Below the pieces are notes generated by a model that saw only the letters and a program-made list of their open reading frames with translations, searched no databases and was not told the origin of the DNA. Both the position numbers and the translations under genes were made by a program. A stretch of DNA of 64,000 nt, taken from contig NC_021182.1 of assembly GCF_000389635.1 (NCBI RefSeq), positions 3,100,001 to 3,164,000 on the forward strand, read 5' to 3'. Of the stretch, positions 29,847-37,336 are shown piece by piece; the first letter of the stretch is position 1, and each line of letters starts with the position of its first letter. Origin of the DNA: Clostridium pasteurianum BC1 (GTDB taxonomy: Bacteria; Bacillota; Clostridia; Clostridiales; Clostridiaceae).

Positions 29847-30405
29847 AGTTTCGAACCAACTTGAAAGTTTCTGCTCATTAACCAGTGAAAGCTTCAACAT
29901 CGCTTCTCTGGTTGAAAGTGAAAGATTTGGCTAAAGCCAAAAGTAAAGGATATTTTTTCTCCGCTTACGCTGCAAAAAAATTTAAAAACAAAAAATAACT
30001 AACTTACATAAAGATTAGTTATTAAAAAGTTTCTTGGGCGGCAGCCCGTTTGTTATCAGTAATCTTACATTGAAAATAATGTTTTCGATTAATCAAAAAT
30101 AGAAGCATCTAAATGGTGTCTTATATATGGTCCGTAGAACTAATGGTATTAGCTTAATATGAAATCTTAAGTTTACAACATTGACCCTACTGGTATTGAA
30201 TAGCCATTAATGACTACTGATAATTACTTTTATTTTCAAAGCTTTTTTCGTAGTGTAACGGAGAAAAAGCATCATTCACTATTCACTCCGTGAATTCTTT
30301 CACTTTTAATCGAGGCGAAGCCAGATTAAATCTTTCACCTTGACGCACCAGCGGCAATCTTTCACTTTTTCACCGCGTCAGCCGGGTGAAAAGCTTTCAC
30401 TTGTC
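29847..30405. repeat. Field of small hairpins separated by GTGAAAG / CTTTCAC
   Basis: GTGAAAG occurs at 29885 and 29918, and its reverse complement CTTTCAC at 30297, 30332, 30359 and 30394. Between these lie short stems: TTTGGCT/AGCCAAA, ATTCAC/GTGAAT, TTTAATC/GATTAAA with inner GGC/GCC, and TTTTTCACC/GGGTGAAAA. Larger inverted arms TTTTTTCTCCGCTTACG (29953) and the complement of CGTAGTGTAACGGAGAAAAA (30249) frame the centre. The whole 560-bp block therefore has two-sided inverted symmetry. No open frame. It is either a large structured RNA or an inverted-repeat element. Confidence 0.65.
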
Positions 30406-30458
30406 AATGAGCAAAATCACCATTTATTAGTTTGTTCAATCTTTATAGTTAGTTCGCC

Positions 30459-30482
30459 TTTTCTCACCATTCTCCAATAATC
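30459..30482. other. attL: Left attachment site attL
   Basis: TTTTCTCACCATTCTCCAAT followed by AATC is repeated at 59818-59841 with a single C/T difference. The uninterrupted core is 17 bp (30466-30482). Sequence to its left belongs to the host region that would originally have followed the transglutaminase gene. Confidence 0.85.
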
Positions 30483-30581
30483 ACTATAATTAAGTAAGGT
30501 TTGTTATGCGTTGATACTCCTTGTTTTTAATATATTAATTATATATATTATATTATGTTTTTAATGCTTTTAAAAAATATC

Positions 30582-30597
30582 AGTACGTTTTTAGTAC
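30582..30597. promoter_or_regulatory. Probable integrase arm-binding site, left
   Basis: The 16-bp word AGTACGTTTTTAGTAC recurs exactly at 59748-59763 beside attR. In the excised circle both copies would flank the attachment core in the same orientation, as arm-type sites of tyrosine integrases do. Confidence 0.55.
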
Positions 30598-30646
30598 GCC
30601 ATAACAATTAAAATATTGTACTAAAATACTTCATGTATTCTATTGA

Positions 30647-30684
30647 TACGGTGGCAATTTTAAATCTTGCCACCGTAATTTTTT
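30647..30684 (+). terminator. Perfect terminator hairpin near attL
   Basis: The arms TACGGTGGCAA and TTGCCACCGTA, with an 8-base loop, are followed by ATTTTTTAT. No gene directly precedes it inside the element. It may block transcription entering from the host side. Confidence 0.8.
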
Positions 30685-30821
30685 ATATCCTTTACCTACC
30701 TTTAATAGCTCTATGTAATAACTTATTTTTTATTCTTTTACTATAGCTATTATTTATATATATAATAATGTAGCTTTTTTTTGGTTAGCATACCAACTAA
30801 AGTTTTCATAAAGCAAATAAA

Positions 30822-30850
30822 GGAGTAACTATATATAAGCTACTCCGTTT
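30822..30850. terminator. Class C terminator hairpin, copy 1
   Basis: GGAGTAACTATATATAAGCT with TACTCC forms a stem just after the stop of the secreted-protein gene at 30861. An almost identical hairpin follows the DUF3606 gene at 33251, so the same terminator serves two unrelated cargo genes. Confidence 0.75.
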
Positions 30851-30860
30851 TATTTATGTA

Positions 30861-31565
30861 TTAATTTGTTGGTGTAAGAGTTACTTGATTTAAGTTGCTA
30901 ATTACAATTGTATTATAGTCCTCTAAATCTACCGTAACTTCTTTAACCCCATCAGTCCCTAAAATTTTATTTACTTTTGTCATTCCATCTTTGTTATAAA
31001 CCGCAAGATTTCCACTTCCTTTAGATGAAGTAGCAATATATGTTCCTTTAGCAATATCTTCTCCAACAGCCCATGTTCCAGTATAAAGCTGTATACTTTG
31101 ACTTGTTGTGTCAGATGACGATACTACTGGTTCAAAATGTACTTTATTTATTCCATATAATTGTATTCTGTCTTCATTTGTAATCTTTGTTCTAATTTTT
31201 GTGACACACATTCCTCTATCCATACCTAATGTTTCACTTATATTTACCTTTCCTTTGTTGTCTTCAATTGTACAATTTCCCCGGCCATCTACAGGTGTTA
31301 TATCATATAATCCTGCCTGTATATTTTTCCCTCCAAAGAATGTTCCAGCTCCTAAATCCATAGCTTTCCCTGCTATTTGTCTTTGCTTTAGTGTTGCAGA
31401 TTGTCGCAGCTTTTGGATGCTATTGTTTGAGGTATTAGATTTGTTTTCATTAAAACTAGAAGTTGATTTGCCATAAACATTCATACCTATAACAATAATA
31501 ATTATTACTATTAGGCAAATCCAAATTTTTTTAAAGATAATTTTCTTCATTTTATCACTCATCAT
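30861..31565 (-). CDS. Secreted or membrane-anchored protein with two repeated beta domains
   Basis: A 234-residue protein with an N-terminal transmembrane or signal segment at about residues 12-30, then a Ser/Asn-rich linker. Two related domains follow: one begins A-G-T-F-F-G-G-K-N-I-Q-A-G-L-Y, the other T-G-T-W-A-V-G-E-D-I-A-K-G-T-Y. Both end with V-(H/T)-x-x-P. It is an extracytoplasmic protein of unknown function and the first cargo gene inside attL. An AGGAGG-like site lies before the ATG. Confidence 0.65.
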   Translation of the reverse strand: MMSDKMKKIIFKKIWICLIVIIIIVIGMNVYGKSTSSFNENKSNTSNNSIQKLRQSATLKQRQIAGKAMDLGAGTFFGGKNIQAGLYDITPVDGRGNCTIEDNKGKVNISETLGMDRGMCVTKIRTKITNEDRIQLYGINKVHFEPVVSSSDTTSQSIQLYTGTWAVGEDIAKGTYIATSSKGSGNLAVYNKDGMTKVNKILGTDGVKEVTVDLEDYNTIVISNLNQVTLTPTN

Positions 31566-31680
31566 TATCCCTCCTGTTAAAAATCATTCTTCAATTGTAA
31601 CAAATTGTTCACTAATTGGCAACAAATGAATAAGACTATATTATTTACCAATCATCATAAATAATTTCAATTTTTCATTG

Positions 31681-31810
31681 TCTCTTTTTTTATATAAACA
31701 ATTGAAAAATAAAAACATTTACAACATAGTAATATTGCAATTTTCTATTTCCCAACTATCAATTTTAGATGTACTATGCGGTACATCTATTTTTCATGTA
31801 AAATATTGTA
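31681..31810. repeat. Duplicated block including hairpin A1
   Basis: This block parallels 34923-35045: both have CAATTGAAA, an AAACATTTACA run, then ACTATC and a hairpin (here AGATGTAC/GTACATCT at 31767-31788), then TTTTTCATGTAAA. The copy at 34923 also precedes a promoter block and a gene, so a whole upstream region was duplicated. Confidence 0.65.
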
Positions 31811-31874
31811 ATTTACAAATTACTATAGTATAATGTTTTTAACTATTATTACTAGTTACTTTTCAACTCCATTT

Positions 31875-31973
31875 AAAAGATGTACCTTTGTGGTGCATCT
31901 TTTTTATTTTATAAAATGTGGAAATACTGTTTAATCCAAGGTATAATTAGTACATGCATTAATACGGACTGGT
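31875..31973 (+). repeat. Hairpin A2 plus promoter block P1
   Basis: Hairpin AAGATGTACC/GGTGCATCTTTTTT (31876-31905) is a terminator. After about 6 bases comes block P1 (31911-31973) with TGGAAATACTGTTTAATCC, the -10 GGTATAATTAG and CATTAATACGGACTGGTA. Nearly the same block lies at 32799 and 35185, each before a gene. The -35 is poor (TGGAAA 17 bases upstream of TATAAT), which may mean it needs an activator. Confidence 0.75.
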
Positions 31974-32021
31974 AAAATATGATGAAACAAAAATTATTTA
32001 TATAATTGGTGGTGTGAAAAA

Positions 32022-32651
32022 ATGTCAATAGTTTTGTCACTTCAAGGTTGTATGGCTGTTGGTAAAACAACTGCTGTGAATTATATTGGAAGAAATTCTC
32101 CATATGTGCATATAAGTTATGAGTTAAATGATGATGTAGTTGATGAAATTAAAAGCAAAAATTTAGATAAAAATAAATTCTCTGATTATATTGAAATTCA
32201 AAAATTATGGATAACTAAAGAAATAGTACGTTGGGAAAAAGCTCAAAAATATAAATGTTCTCTAATGGATTTTGGTGCAGAAGAAATTGAGTTTTATACA
32301 TTAAATTATCCCAAATCAATGGGGTTTGATTGGGATGTAGAGTCTAATTTAAAAAATGAATTATATAGATTACATCAATGCTTGCCTAATCGAATATTGT
32401 TTTTAGACGCAAGTGAAGATGTCCTAAGAGTTCATAAAGAAAATGATAATACAAGAAGTAGAGATTTTTTTGAACATCATTTAGCGAATCTTTTGCCATT
32501 AAAAAAGAAATGGTTTTTAAATAAAGAAAATGCAGACTTTTTGAACGTTGATAATTTAAATCCTGAAGAAGTTGCAATAGCAGTTAAAAAGTGGATTGAT
32601 GATTATTTAAAAGTATTTATGCCTAATATTATTGATGAGTATAATCTGTAA
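32022..32651 (+). CDS. P-loop nucleotide/nucleoside-kinase-like protein
   Basis: A 209-residue protein. The P-loop G-C-M-A-V-G-K-T-T-A lies at residues 9-18. A later R-S-R-D-F-F-E-H-H segment resembles the lid of deoxynucleoside kinase-like enzymes, and L-F-L-D-A-S-E-D-V-L resembles their second strand. A phosphate-transfer role is inferred. The substrate is unknown. It is a lone gene behind promoter block P1 and followed by module B, so it is the best example of a cassette in this array. Confidence 0.65.
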   Translation: MSIVLSLQGCMAVGKTTAVNYIGRNSPYVHISYELNDDVVDEIKSKNLDKNKFSDYIEIQKLWITKEIVRWEKAQKYKCSLMDFGAEEIEFYTLNYPKSMGFDWDVESNLKNELYRLHQCLPNRILFLDASEDVLRVHKENDNTRSRDFFEHHLANLLPLKKKWFLNKENADFLNVDNLNPEEVAIAVKKWIDDYLKVFMPNIIDEYNL

Positions 32652-32661
32652 CTATACGTAG

Positions 32662-32842
32662 TTCGAAATATTCTAATAGGACGACTTAAATATCATAAAA
32701 TTTGAATACATTCCAAATATCTGTTAATAATTTAGATGAATCTCTTTTTACTTATTCTTTAAGGTGCATCCCTTATTGTGGTGCATCTTTTTTATTCTAT
32801 AAAATGTGGAAATACTGTTTAATTGAAGGTATAATTATAAAT
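32662..32842 (+). repeat. Module B1, hairpin A3 and promoter block P2
   Basis: Module B1 begins near 32662 with GTTCGA...CGACTTAAATATCATAAA, then TTGAATACATTCCAAATATC (32702-), also found at 36115. Hairpin A3 (32761-32793, AAGGTGCATC/GGTGCATCTTTTTT) and P2 (32799-32840) follow. The order B, A, P repeats the edges of the neighbouring cassettes. Confidence 0.75.
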
Positions 32843-32866
32843 AATACTATTTGTGAGGTGTTTTTA

Positions 32867-33088
32867 ATGAAAAGAAAGCCAAATAAGTTTTTGAGTATTG
32901 GATTATTTATTGCTGGAATAGCTTTATTTCTAAAAAATTCATCTATACCTTTGCCAGATTTTATTGATGGGTTACTTTTAGGAAGCGGAATAGGCCTTGA
33001 GTTAATTGGCATTTATTCTATGAATTATGATATTTCAAAATTTAGGAATTATAAGAGAAATCTGTTAAACAAATGCTTAAATAAATAA
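32867..33088 (+). CDS. Small membrane protein
   Basis: A 73-residue protein with two hydrophobic segments, residues 8-23 and 32-50 (D-G-L-L-L-G-S-G-I-G-L-E-L-I-G-I-Y), and a basic C-terminus. An open frame extends left to 32702, but that part overlaps repeats. GAGGTG and the ATG at 32867 follow block P2. No known family recognised. It is a single-gene cassette. Confidence 0.6.
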   Translation: MKRKPNKFLSIGLFIAGIALFLKNSSIPLPDFIDGLLLGSGIGLELIGIYSMNYDISKFRNYKRNLLNKCLNK

Positions 33089-33103
33089 TATAACTTATTT
33101 AAT

Positions 33104-33214
33104 ATTGAATACATTTTATATGCATTAATAATCTAACTACAATGAAAATTCTTCGCTTAATCTCCTTTATAAAATGATGAAAGGTACACTGGACAATCGG
33201 TGTACCTTTTTACT
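33104..33214. repeat. Module B2 with its hairpin
   Basis: TTGAATACATTTTATATGCA, then AATAATCTAACTACAATGA, CTTAATCTCCTTTATAAAAT, and the terminator-like hairpin AAAGGTACAC/GTGTACCTTTTTA. The same succession appears at 33731 and 33985. Confidence 0.75.
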
Positions 33215-33250
33215 GCTTATATATATTAAAATATAATTTAATTTTCTAAA

Positions 33251-33278
33251 GGAGTAACTATATAAGCTACTCCTTTTT
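33251..33278 (-). terminator. Class C terminator hairpin, copy 2
   Basis: GGAGTAACTATATAAGCTAC with TCC overlaps the stop codon of the DUF3606 gene. It differs from the copy at 30822 by only a few bases. Confidence 0.7.
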
Positions 33279-33452
33279 CTTCTTTAAATAATTTCTTATA
33301 TCTTTTTCAGAATTTCCAACTGATTTAATAGCCGTAAATAACTCATCTTCCGTACATTGCAATAATTTACACCACAAATTTGTTTCCCATGGTGCTTCGA
33401 TATTTATTCTTGACTTATCTAGGGTTTCTTTTGTTTTTGGGTTATCGGACAT
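33267..33452 (-). CDS. DUF3606 family small protein
   Basis: A 61-residue protein with the DUF3606 pattern: D-K-S-R-I-N-I near residue 14, W-E-T-N-L-W-C-K, then E-L-F-T-A-I-K-S-V-G-N and a basic C-terminus. The family has no known function. GGAGG overlaps an upstream GTG, so the ATG at 33452 is the likely start. It is the only minus-strand gene among the rightward cassettes. Confidence 0.7.
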   Translation of the reverse strand: MSDNPKTKETLDKSRINIEAPWETNLWCKLLQCTEDELFTAIKSVGNSEKDIRNYLKKKKE

Positions 33453-34321
33453 TATTTTCACACCTCCTATTTCAAAGCCTCTACTTTGTAATTCATTATA
33501 TTCTATAATAGTTATTATTTTATTTCGCAGTTAAAAATTATTTGTAAATTTTAATTTCATAAATAAAGCTCTAACATATGTCAATAATTGAAATGGACTT
33601 AAATTTTCCAATCACTTTCCTTTTTTAAGGTGTAGTTCTTAGAGCTACATCTATTTTAATTATGTATAGATTATATCTTTATGGCAAATATTACCATTGA
33701 AATATTATTATAAATACAAAGATATCCTTATTTAATACATTTCAAATATCTATCGACAATTTAACTTCAATGAGAATTCTACATGGAATCTCATTTATAA
33801 AATATTGAAAGGCACGCTGAATGATGGTGTATCTTTTTTACTGCCTGTACATATAATATAGTGTAGGATGCGGCTACGACATATTCCTCCTTTGTTTTGA
33901 TAATATCTCACTATTAGGGTTTATTGTTTCTTGTGTTAATTTCATTTCAAGATGTGCCTTTGTGGTGCATCTTTTTTAGTATTGCATAAATTAAAAATAT
34001 CTGTAAATAATATACCTATAATGAAACTTTTTTCATTAAACCTCATTATAAAGTTTTTCTAAGTTTACCAACCAAAGAAAGGTACACAGTGCTAAAAGTG
34101 TACCTTTTTACTATTCCCACATATATTATAACTGAGCATTGTATCTATAAAATTACTCTCTATAATTACTTTTTAAGATGTGCTTTTGTGGTGCATCTTT
34201 TTACAGTGTATTGAATAGTTTATATAGATATTCTAATAATCATAAAGGAATAATTTACATGTTTAATAAAAACTCAATTACAAATAATACATAGCGAAAT
34301 AAATTTAATGGAGGTATAGGC
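33453..34321. other. Gene-free stretch of stacked repeat modules
   Basis: About 870 bp hold hairpin A4 (33627-33652), module B3 (33731-33840), hairpin A5 (33949-33977), module B4 (33985-34114, with GGTACAC/GTGTACC) and hairpin A6 (34174-34202). No open frame of note lies between them. The A-B-A-B order equals cassette edges without their genes, as if two or three cassettes had lost their contents. Confidence 0.7.
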
Positions 34322-34540
34322 ATGAGAAAACTTTCTGAAGCAGAGGTTTTGTCTTTAACAGGCGTATTAACAATGGAGAAAGATGGTTTGGCAGTAGCGA
34401 GAACTATGAAAGCTCTTATTACTGATGAAGAAATAAAAAAGCAAGCTGAGACTGGTATATTAGCTGCTGAAGGCAGAATAAAGGGTATACAACAGTTTAT
34501 TAACGAAAATCATGTAATAGAAACTAAGGAGGTACAATAA
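34322..34540 (+). CDS. Small coat-associated protein upstream of CotF-like gene
   Basis: A 72-residue helical protein (E-A-E-V-L-S-L-T-G-V-L, then E-T-G-I-L-A-A-E-G-R-I-K-G-I-Q-Q-F-I). Short proteins of this type precede CotF-like genes in clostridia and are usually annotated as spore coat proteins. GGAGG before the ATG. The next gene begins two bases after its stop, so they form a pair. Confidence 0.65.
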   Translation: MRKLSEAEVLSLTGVLTMEKDGLAVARTMKALITDEEIKKQAETGILAAEGRIKGIQQFINENHVIETKEVQ

Positions 34541-34541
34541 T

Positions 34542-34841
34542 ATGCCATCATTATTAGAGAATATTACAAGAAAAACTTCATCAATAAATGATGAAGTTAT
34601 AACTAATAGCATGCTTGCTTCTGCAACAGCTTCTGCAAATATGTATCTTAATGCAGCCCTAACAAGCTCAACTCCAGAATTAAGGGCAATGTATTCATCT
34701 AGTTTAAGTCAGATTATTACTGGGCACTCTATACTCACAGATCTTGTTATAAAGAATGGCTGGGCACAACCATATAATGCACCAGTGCAACAATTATCTA
34801 GTTCCTATGAAAAAGCAACAAATGTGCTTCAAGCAAAGTAA
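34542..34841 (+). CDS. Spore coat protein, CotF-like
   Basis: A 99-residue protein with the coat F core: I-T-N-S-M-L-A-S-A-T-A-S-A-N-M-Y near residue 20, then Y-S-S-S-L-S-Q-I-I-T-G-H and the aromatic tail K-N-G-W-A-Q-P-Y. Family members are found on spores or their outer layers. AAGGAGG before the ATG. Sporulation cargo is unusual inside a prophage. Confidence 0.75.
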   Translation: MPSLLENITRKTSSINDEVITNSMLASATASANMYLNAALTSSTPELRAMYSSSLSQIITGHSILTDLVIKNGWAQPYNAPVQQLSSSYEKATNVLQAK

Positions 34842-34899
34842 TAAATATTTAAAATATAGTTAGCTAATATTATTATACTTTTTTTAATATCATTCCTTT

Positions 34900-35045
34900 C
34901 AAGATGTGGTTCATTAGAGCTGCATCTTTTTTATGTAAAGCAATTGAAATTTGAAAACATTTACAGTATAATTATATTGTGGTTTAACACTCCACAACTA
35001 TCTATTTAAGATGTATCAAAAGATGCATCTGTTTTTTATGTAAAA
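34900..35045 (+). repeat. Hairpins A7 and A8 (second copy of the duplicated block)
   Basis: A7 (34900-34932) reads AAGATGTGGTTCATTAGAGC then TGCATCTTTTTT. A8 (35007-35037) reads AAGATGTATC/GATGCATCT. The sequence between resembles 31685-31765. Another 140 AT-rich bases without a gene follow before block P3. Confidence 0.65.
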
Positions 35046-35184
35046 AAATAAAGACTAGAGCAGTTTTACCCACCCTAGACTTTATAATATATTAAGAATT
35101 CTACATAGACAATATTTATTATGTCTAATTATTTTTGTAATATACTATTTATTTTTGTACTGTATCTATTTTTCATTTTGTAAA

Positions 35185-35246
35185 TAAAATCTGGAAATAC
35201 TGTTTAATCCAAGTTATAATTAGTACATGTATTAATACGGACTGGT
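35185..35246 (+). promoter_or_regulatory. Promoter block P3
   Basis: TAAAATCTGGAAATACTGTT followed by TAATCCAAGTTATAATTAG and GTATTAATACGGACTGGTA is P1 with only a few changes across more than 55 bases. It lies 110 bases before the racemase gene. Such conservation between promoters of unrelated genes points to duplication, shared control, or both. Confidence 0.7.
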
Positions 35247-35354
35247 ATTTTATTGTCGTAATATTTACTACTAAACATAATAAAATGGGTTTAATAATAT
35301 TAGTTTTAATGTTTCTATAGCTAAATAAATTTATATACTAAGGAGATAATTTAA

Positions 35355-36053
35355 ATGAGTGAAAAGTTAATTGGAATTTTAGCTGGAATGGGTCCAAGGT
35401 CAACAGCACCATTTATTGATTTAGTTATTGATCAATGTCAATCTCAATATGGAGCAAAATATGATGAGGAGTTTCCAAAAATGATGATATATTCCTTGCC
35501 TACTCCATTTTATATTGGCCGTCCAATAGATCATCAACTTATGAAAAAAACTATAATTGAAGGATTACAAAAGCTTGAGTCAATTGGTGTAAGTTTTATT
35601 GCAATGCCATGTAATTCAGCACATATATATTTTAAAGAATTGAGAGAATCAATTAATGTCAATTTATTAAATATTGTAGAAGAGACCATTAAAAAATTAC
35701 CTATAGTTTCACAAAAGGTAACTCTATTTTCAACAAGTTCAACATTTGAATCTACAATTTATCAAAAAGGTATAATAGATGGTGGTCATGAATTTATTTT
35801 TAAAGATGAATGGCAAACAAAATTAAATAATCTTATTCAAAATATAAAAATAGATAAAGAGAATCAAGAGAATATTGATATTTGGAATGAACTTATCAAT
35901 GATGTAAAAAATGAATCTATTGAAAATATAGTGATAGCTTGTACTGATTTAAATGTAGTCTTAGAAAAGACACATCCTTCAATCAATATTATTGATTCAT
36001 CAAAATGTTTAGCTGAATCAGTTGTTAATAAATATTTAGAATTAGTCAAATAA
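35355..36053 (+). CDS. Aspartate/glutamate racemase family protein
   Basis: A 232-residue protein. The two catalytic cysteines are in A-M-P-C-N-S-A-H near residue 84 and I-A-C-T-D-L near residue 195. The N-terminus G-I-L-A-G-M-G-P-R-S-T-A-P-F is typical of the aspartate racemase group. It may supply D-amino acids for cell wall or spore. AAGGAG before the ATG. Third cassette behind a P block, with module B5 after it. Confidence 0.85.
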   Translation: MSEKLIGILAGMGPRSTAPFIDLVIDQCQSQYGAKYDEEFPKMMIYSLPTPFYIGRPIDHQLMKKTIIEGLQKLESIGVSFIAMPCNSAHIYFKELRESINVNLLNIVEETIKKLPIVSQKVTLFSTSSTFESTIYQKGIIDGGHEFIFKDEWQTKLNNLIQNIKIDKENQENIDIWNELINDVKNESIENIVIACTDLNVVLEKTHPSINIIDSSKCLAESVVNKYLELVK

Positions 36054-36069
36054 AGTTAGTTCATTATAT

Positions 36070-36165
36070 TCTTATTAAACGAACTAAATATCATAAATCC
36101 CTAAAGATTGAATACATTCCAAATATCTGCCAATAATCTACCTACAATGATTTTTCTCAATCGTT
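36070..36165. repeat. Module B5
   Basis: TTAAACGAACTAAATATCAT then TTGAATACATTCCAAATATC, TGCCAATAATCTACCTACAATGA. It matches B1 after the kinase gene almost base for base over its first half, although the genes upstream of the two copies are unrelated. Confidence 0.75.
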
Positions 36166-36322
36166 GAACCTTATATATAATATAAAAAAATAAATATACA
36201 TTATTTAGTATTTTGTATTTATTATTGAAAATATAGTAAATTTATTTTTATAAATATTAATATTGACTTTTATTATATAAATGGTATAATTACGTTAAAG
36301 AATTCATAATATAAGTACAGTA

Positions 36323-36387
36323 CAAGGTGAATGAACTTGAGGAATTACTTCTTATTTAAGAAGAATGAACTCAAGGGATTACACCTT
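36323..36387. terminator. Long imperfect hairpin before the truncated gene
   Basis: AAGGTGAATGAACTTGAGG and CTCAAGGGATTACACCTTTT pair around a central TCTTATTTAAGA. It sits just beyond the stop of the minus-strand gene at 36394. Confidence 0.6.
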
Positions 36388-36393
36388 TTATTT

Positions 36394-36964
36394 TTAAGAA
36401 CCATATTTAAGATAATCATAAGCTGCTGCTAATTTTTTCACAGTGGACTTAGACTTTTTCATATAATTTTCATCCCTATAAATTTTTTTAAGATAGTCCT
36501 CTAATTCCTCTATAGATATATATTCTATATTAACCAAAACATTCGATAACTGCTTAGGTATATGTGTTGGATAAGACTTTTCAATTTCTTTAATAGAATA
36601 ATATTTTTTATGTTTATCAGCATAATTCTTATCATTAGTTGTTATTGTTACATCACTTATCGAATTGATAATATGCCACTCTTTAGGTAAACTATCTATA
36701 CTAATATTTAAGCCTTTTACATATTTATGAACTGGAAGATATGTTTTCCCAGCGATGCTCCTTATATTTTTAAAGGTTTTATCAAGTAATTTTTTATTCA
36801 TTAAATAAGGTTTGTTATTAAAAATAATATCTTCAATAATACACATAATATCATAAGAATCAAAACCCATTTCTGATATAACTTCTAAGTTTCCAAAGTA
36901 AATTCCTACTTGATCATCTTTTATGTTGGGATTATTTACATTTCCAACTAATATATTATTAGTT
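36394..36964 (-). pseudogene. Unknown gene cut at its 5' end by the IS
   Basis: The frame is open through the IS boundary at 36964 with no good start. The first internal ATG is at 36870. About 190 residues remain, with V-G-I-Y-F-G-N-L-E-V near the cut and a basic helical end (K-S-T-V-K-K-L-A-A-A-Y). I recognise no family. It could be the distal part of the broken minor head gene on the other side of the IS, or an unrelated gene joined by a deletion. Confidence 0.55.
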
Positions 36965-37051
36965 TGGTGTTAGAATAAAAATAGTACAAGAGAAATTGAG
37001 AAAGTTCCTAATAAGTTTTAGAATAAATATAAGAGATGGGGGAACTTAATC

Positions 37052-37336
37052 ATGAAAAAACAACATGACAAGCAGTTCAAAGAAGATGCTGTAAAATATT
37101 ACATGGATCATAAAGAACTTGGAGTAAGAGGTTGTGCTCAAAACCTTGATATAGGTGGTAGCACTTTGTCAAAGTGGATTAGAGATTCTAAAAGCGAAAA
37201 TGGTATTCAAGTTCGAGGTTCAGGTAATTATGCCAGTGATGAACAAAAGGAAATTGCACGATTAAAGCGTGAACTTCGTGATACAAAGGATGCTCTTGAT
37301 GTATTAAAAAAAGCCATAAGCATTCTGGGAAAGTGA
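37052..37336 (+). CDS. IS3-family transposase, OrfA
   Basis: A 94-residue helix-turn-helix subunit (D-K-Q-F-K-E-D-A-V-K-Y-Y and G-G-S-T-L-S-K-W-I) with a leucine-zipper tail (L-K-R-E-L-R-D-T-K-D-A-L-D-V-L-K-K). A slippery A-AAA-AAA at 37306-37312 lies in the right phase for the -1 frameshift that yields the OrfAB fusion. The stop overlaps the GTG of orfB (GTGA). Confidence 0.93.
   Translation: MKKQHDKQFKEDAVKYYMDHKELGVRGCAQNLDIGGSTLSKWIRDSKSENGIQVRGSGNYASDEQKEIARLKRELRDTKDALDVLKKAISILGK

Noticed and set aside
29847-30405. CRISPR array, because a short word recurs at 27-35 base steps
   Set aside because: The recurring unit is only 7-8 bases, occurs in both orientations, and the segments between are self-complementary rather than spacer-like. 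No cas gene is present.
30459-30482. tRNA gene as integration target
   Set aside because: The repeat lies in the last codons of a protein gene and no cloverleaf can be drawn around either copy.
32702-32866. N-terminal extension of the small membrane protein
   Set aside because: The extension covers module B1, hairpin A3 and promoter block P2, which are non-coding repeats.
31681-36165. Integron cassette array
   Set aside because: No integron-type integrase and no attC core sites (RYYYAAC/GTTRRRY) at the cassette joints; the A hairpins look like terminators with T-runs.
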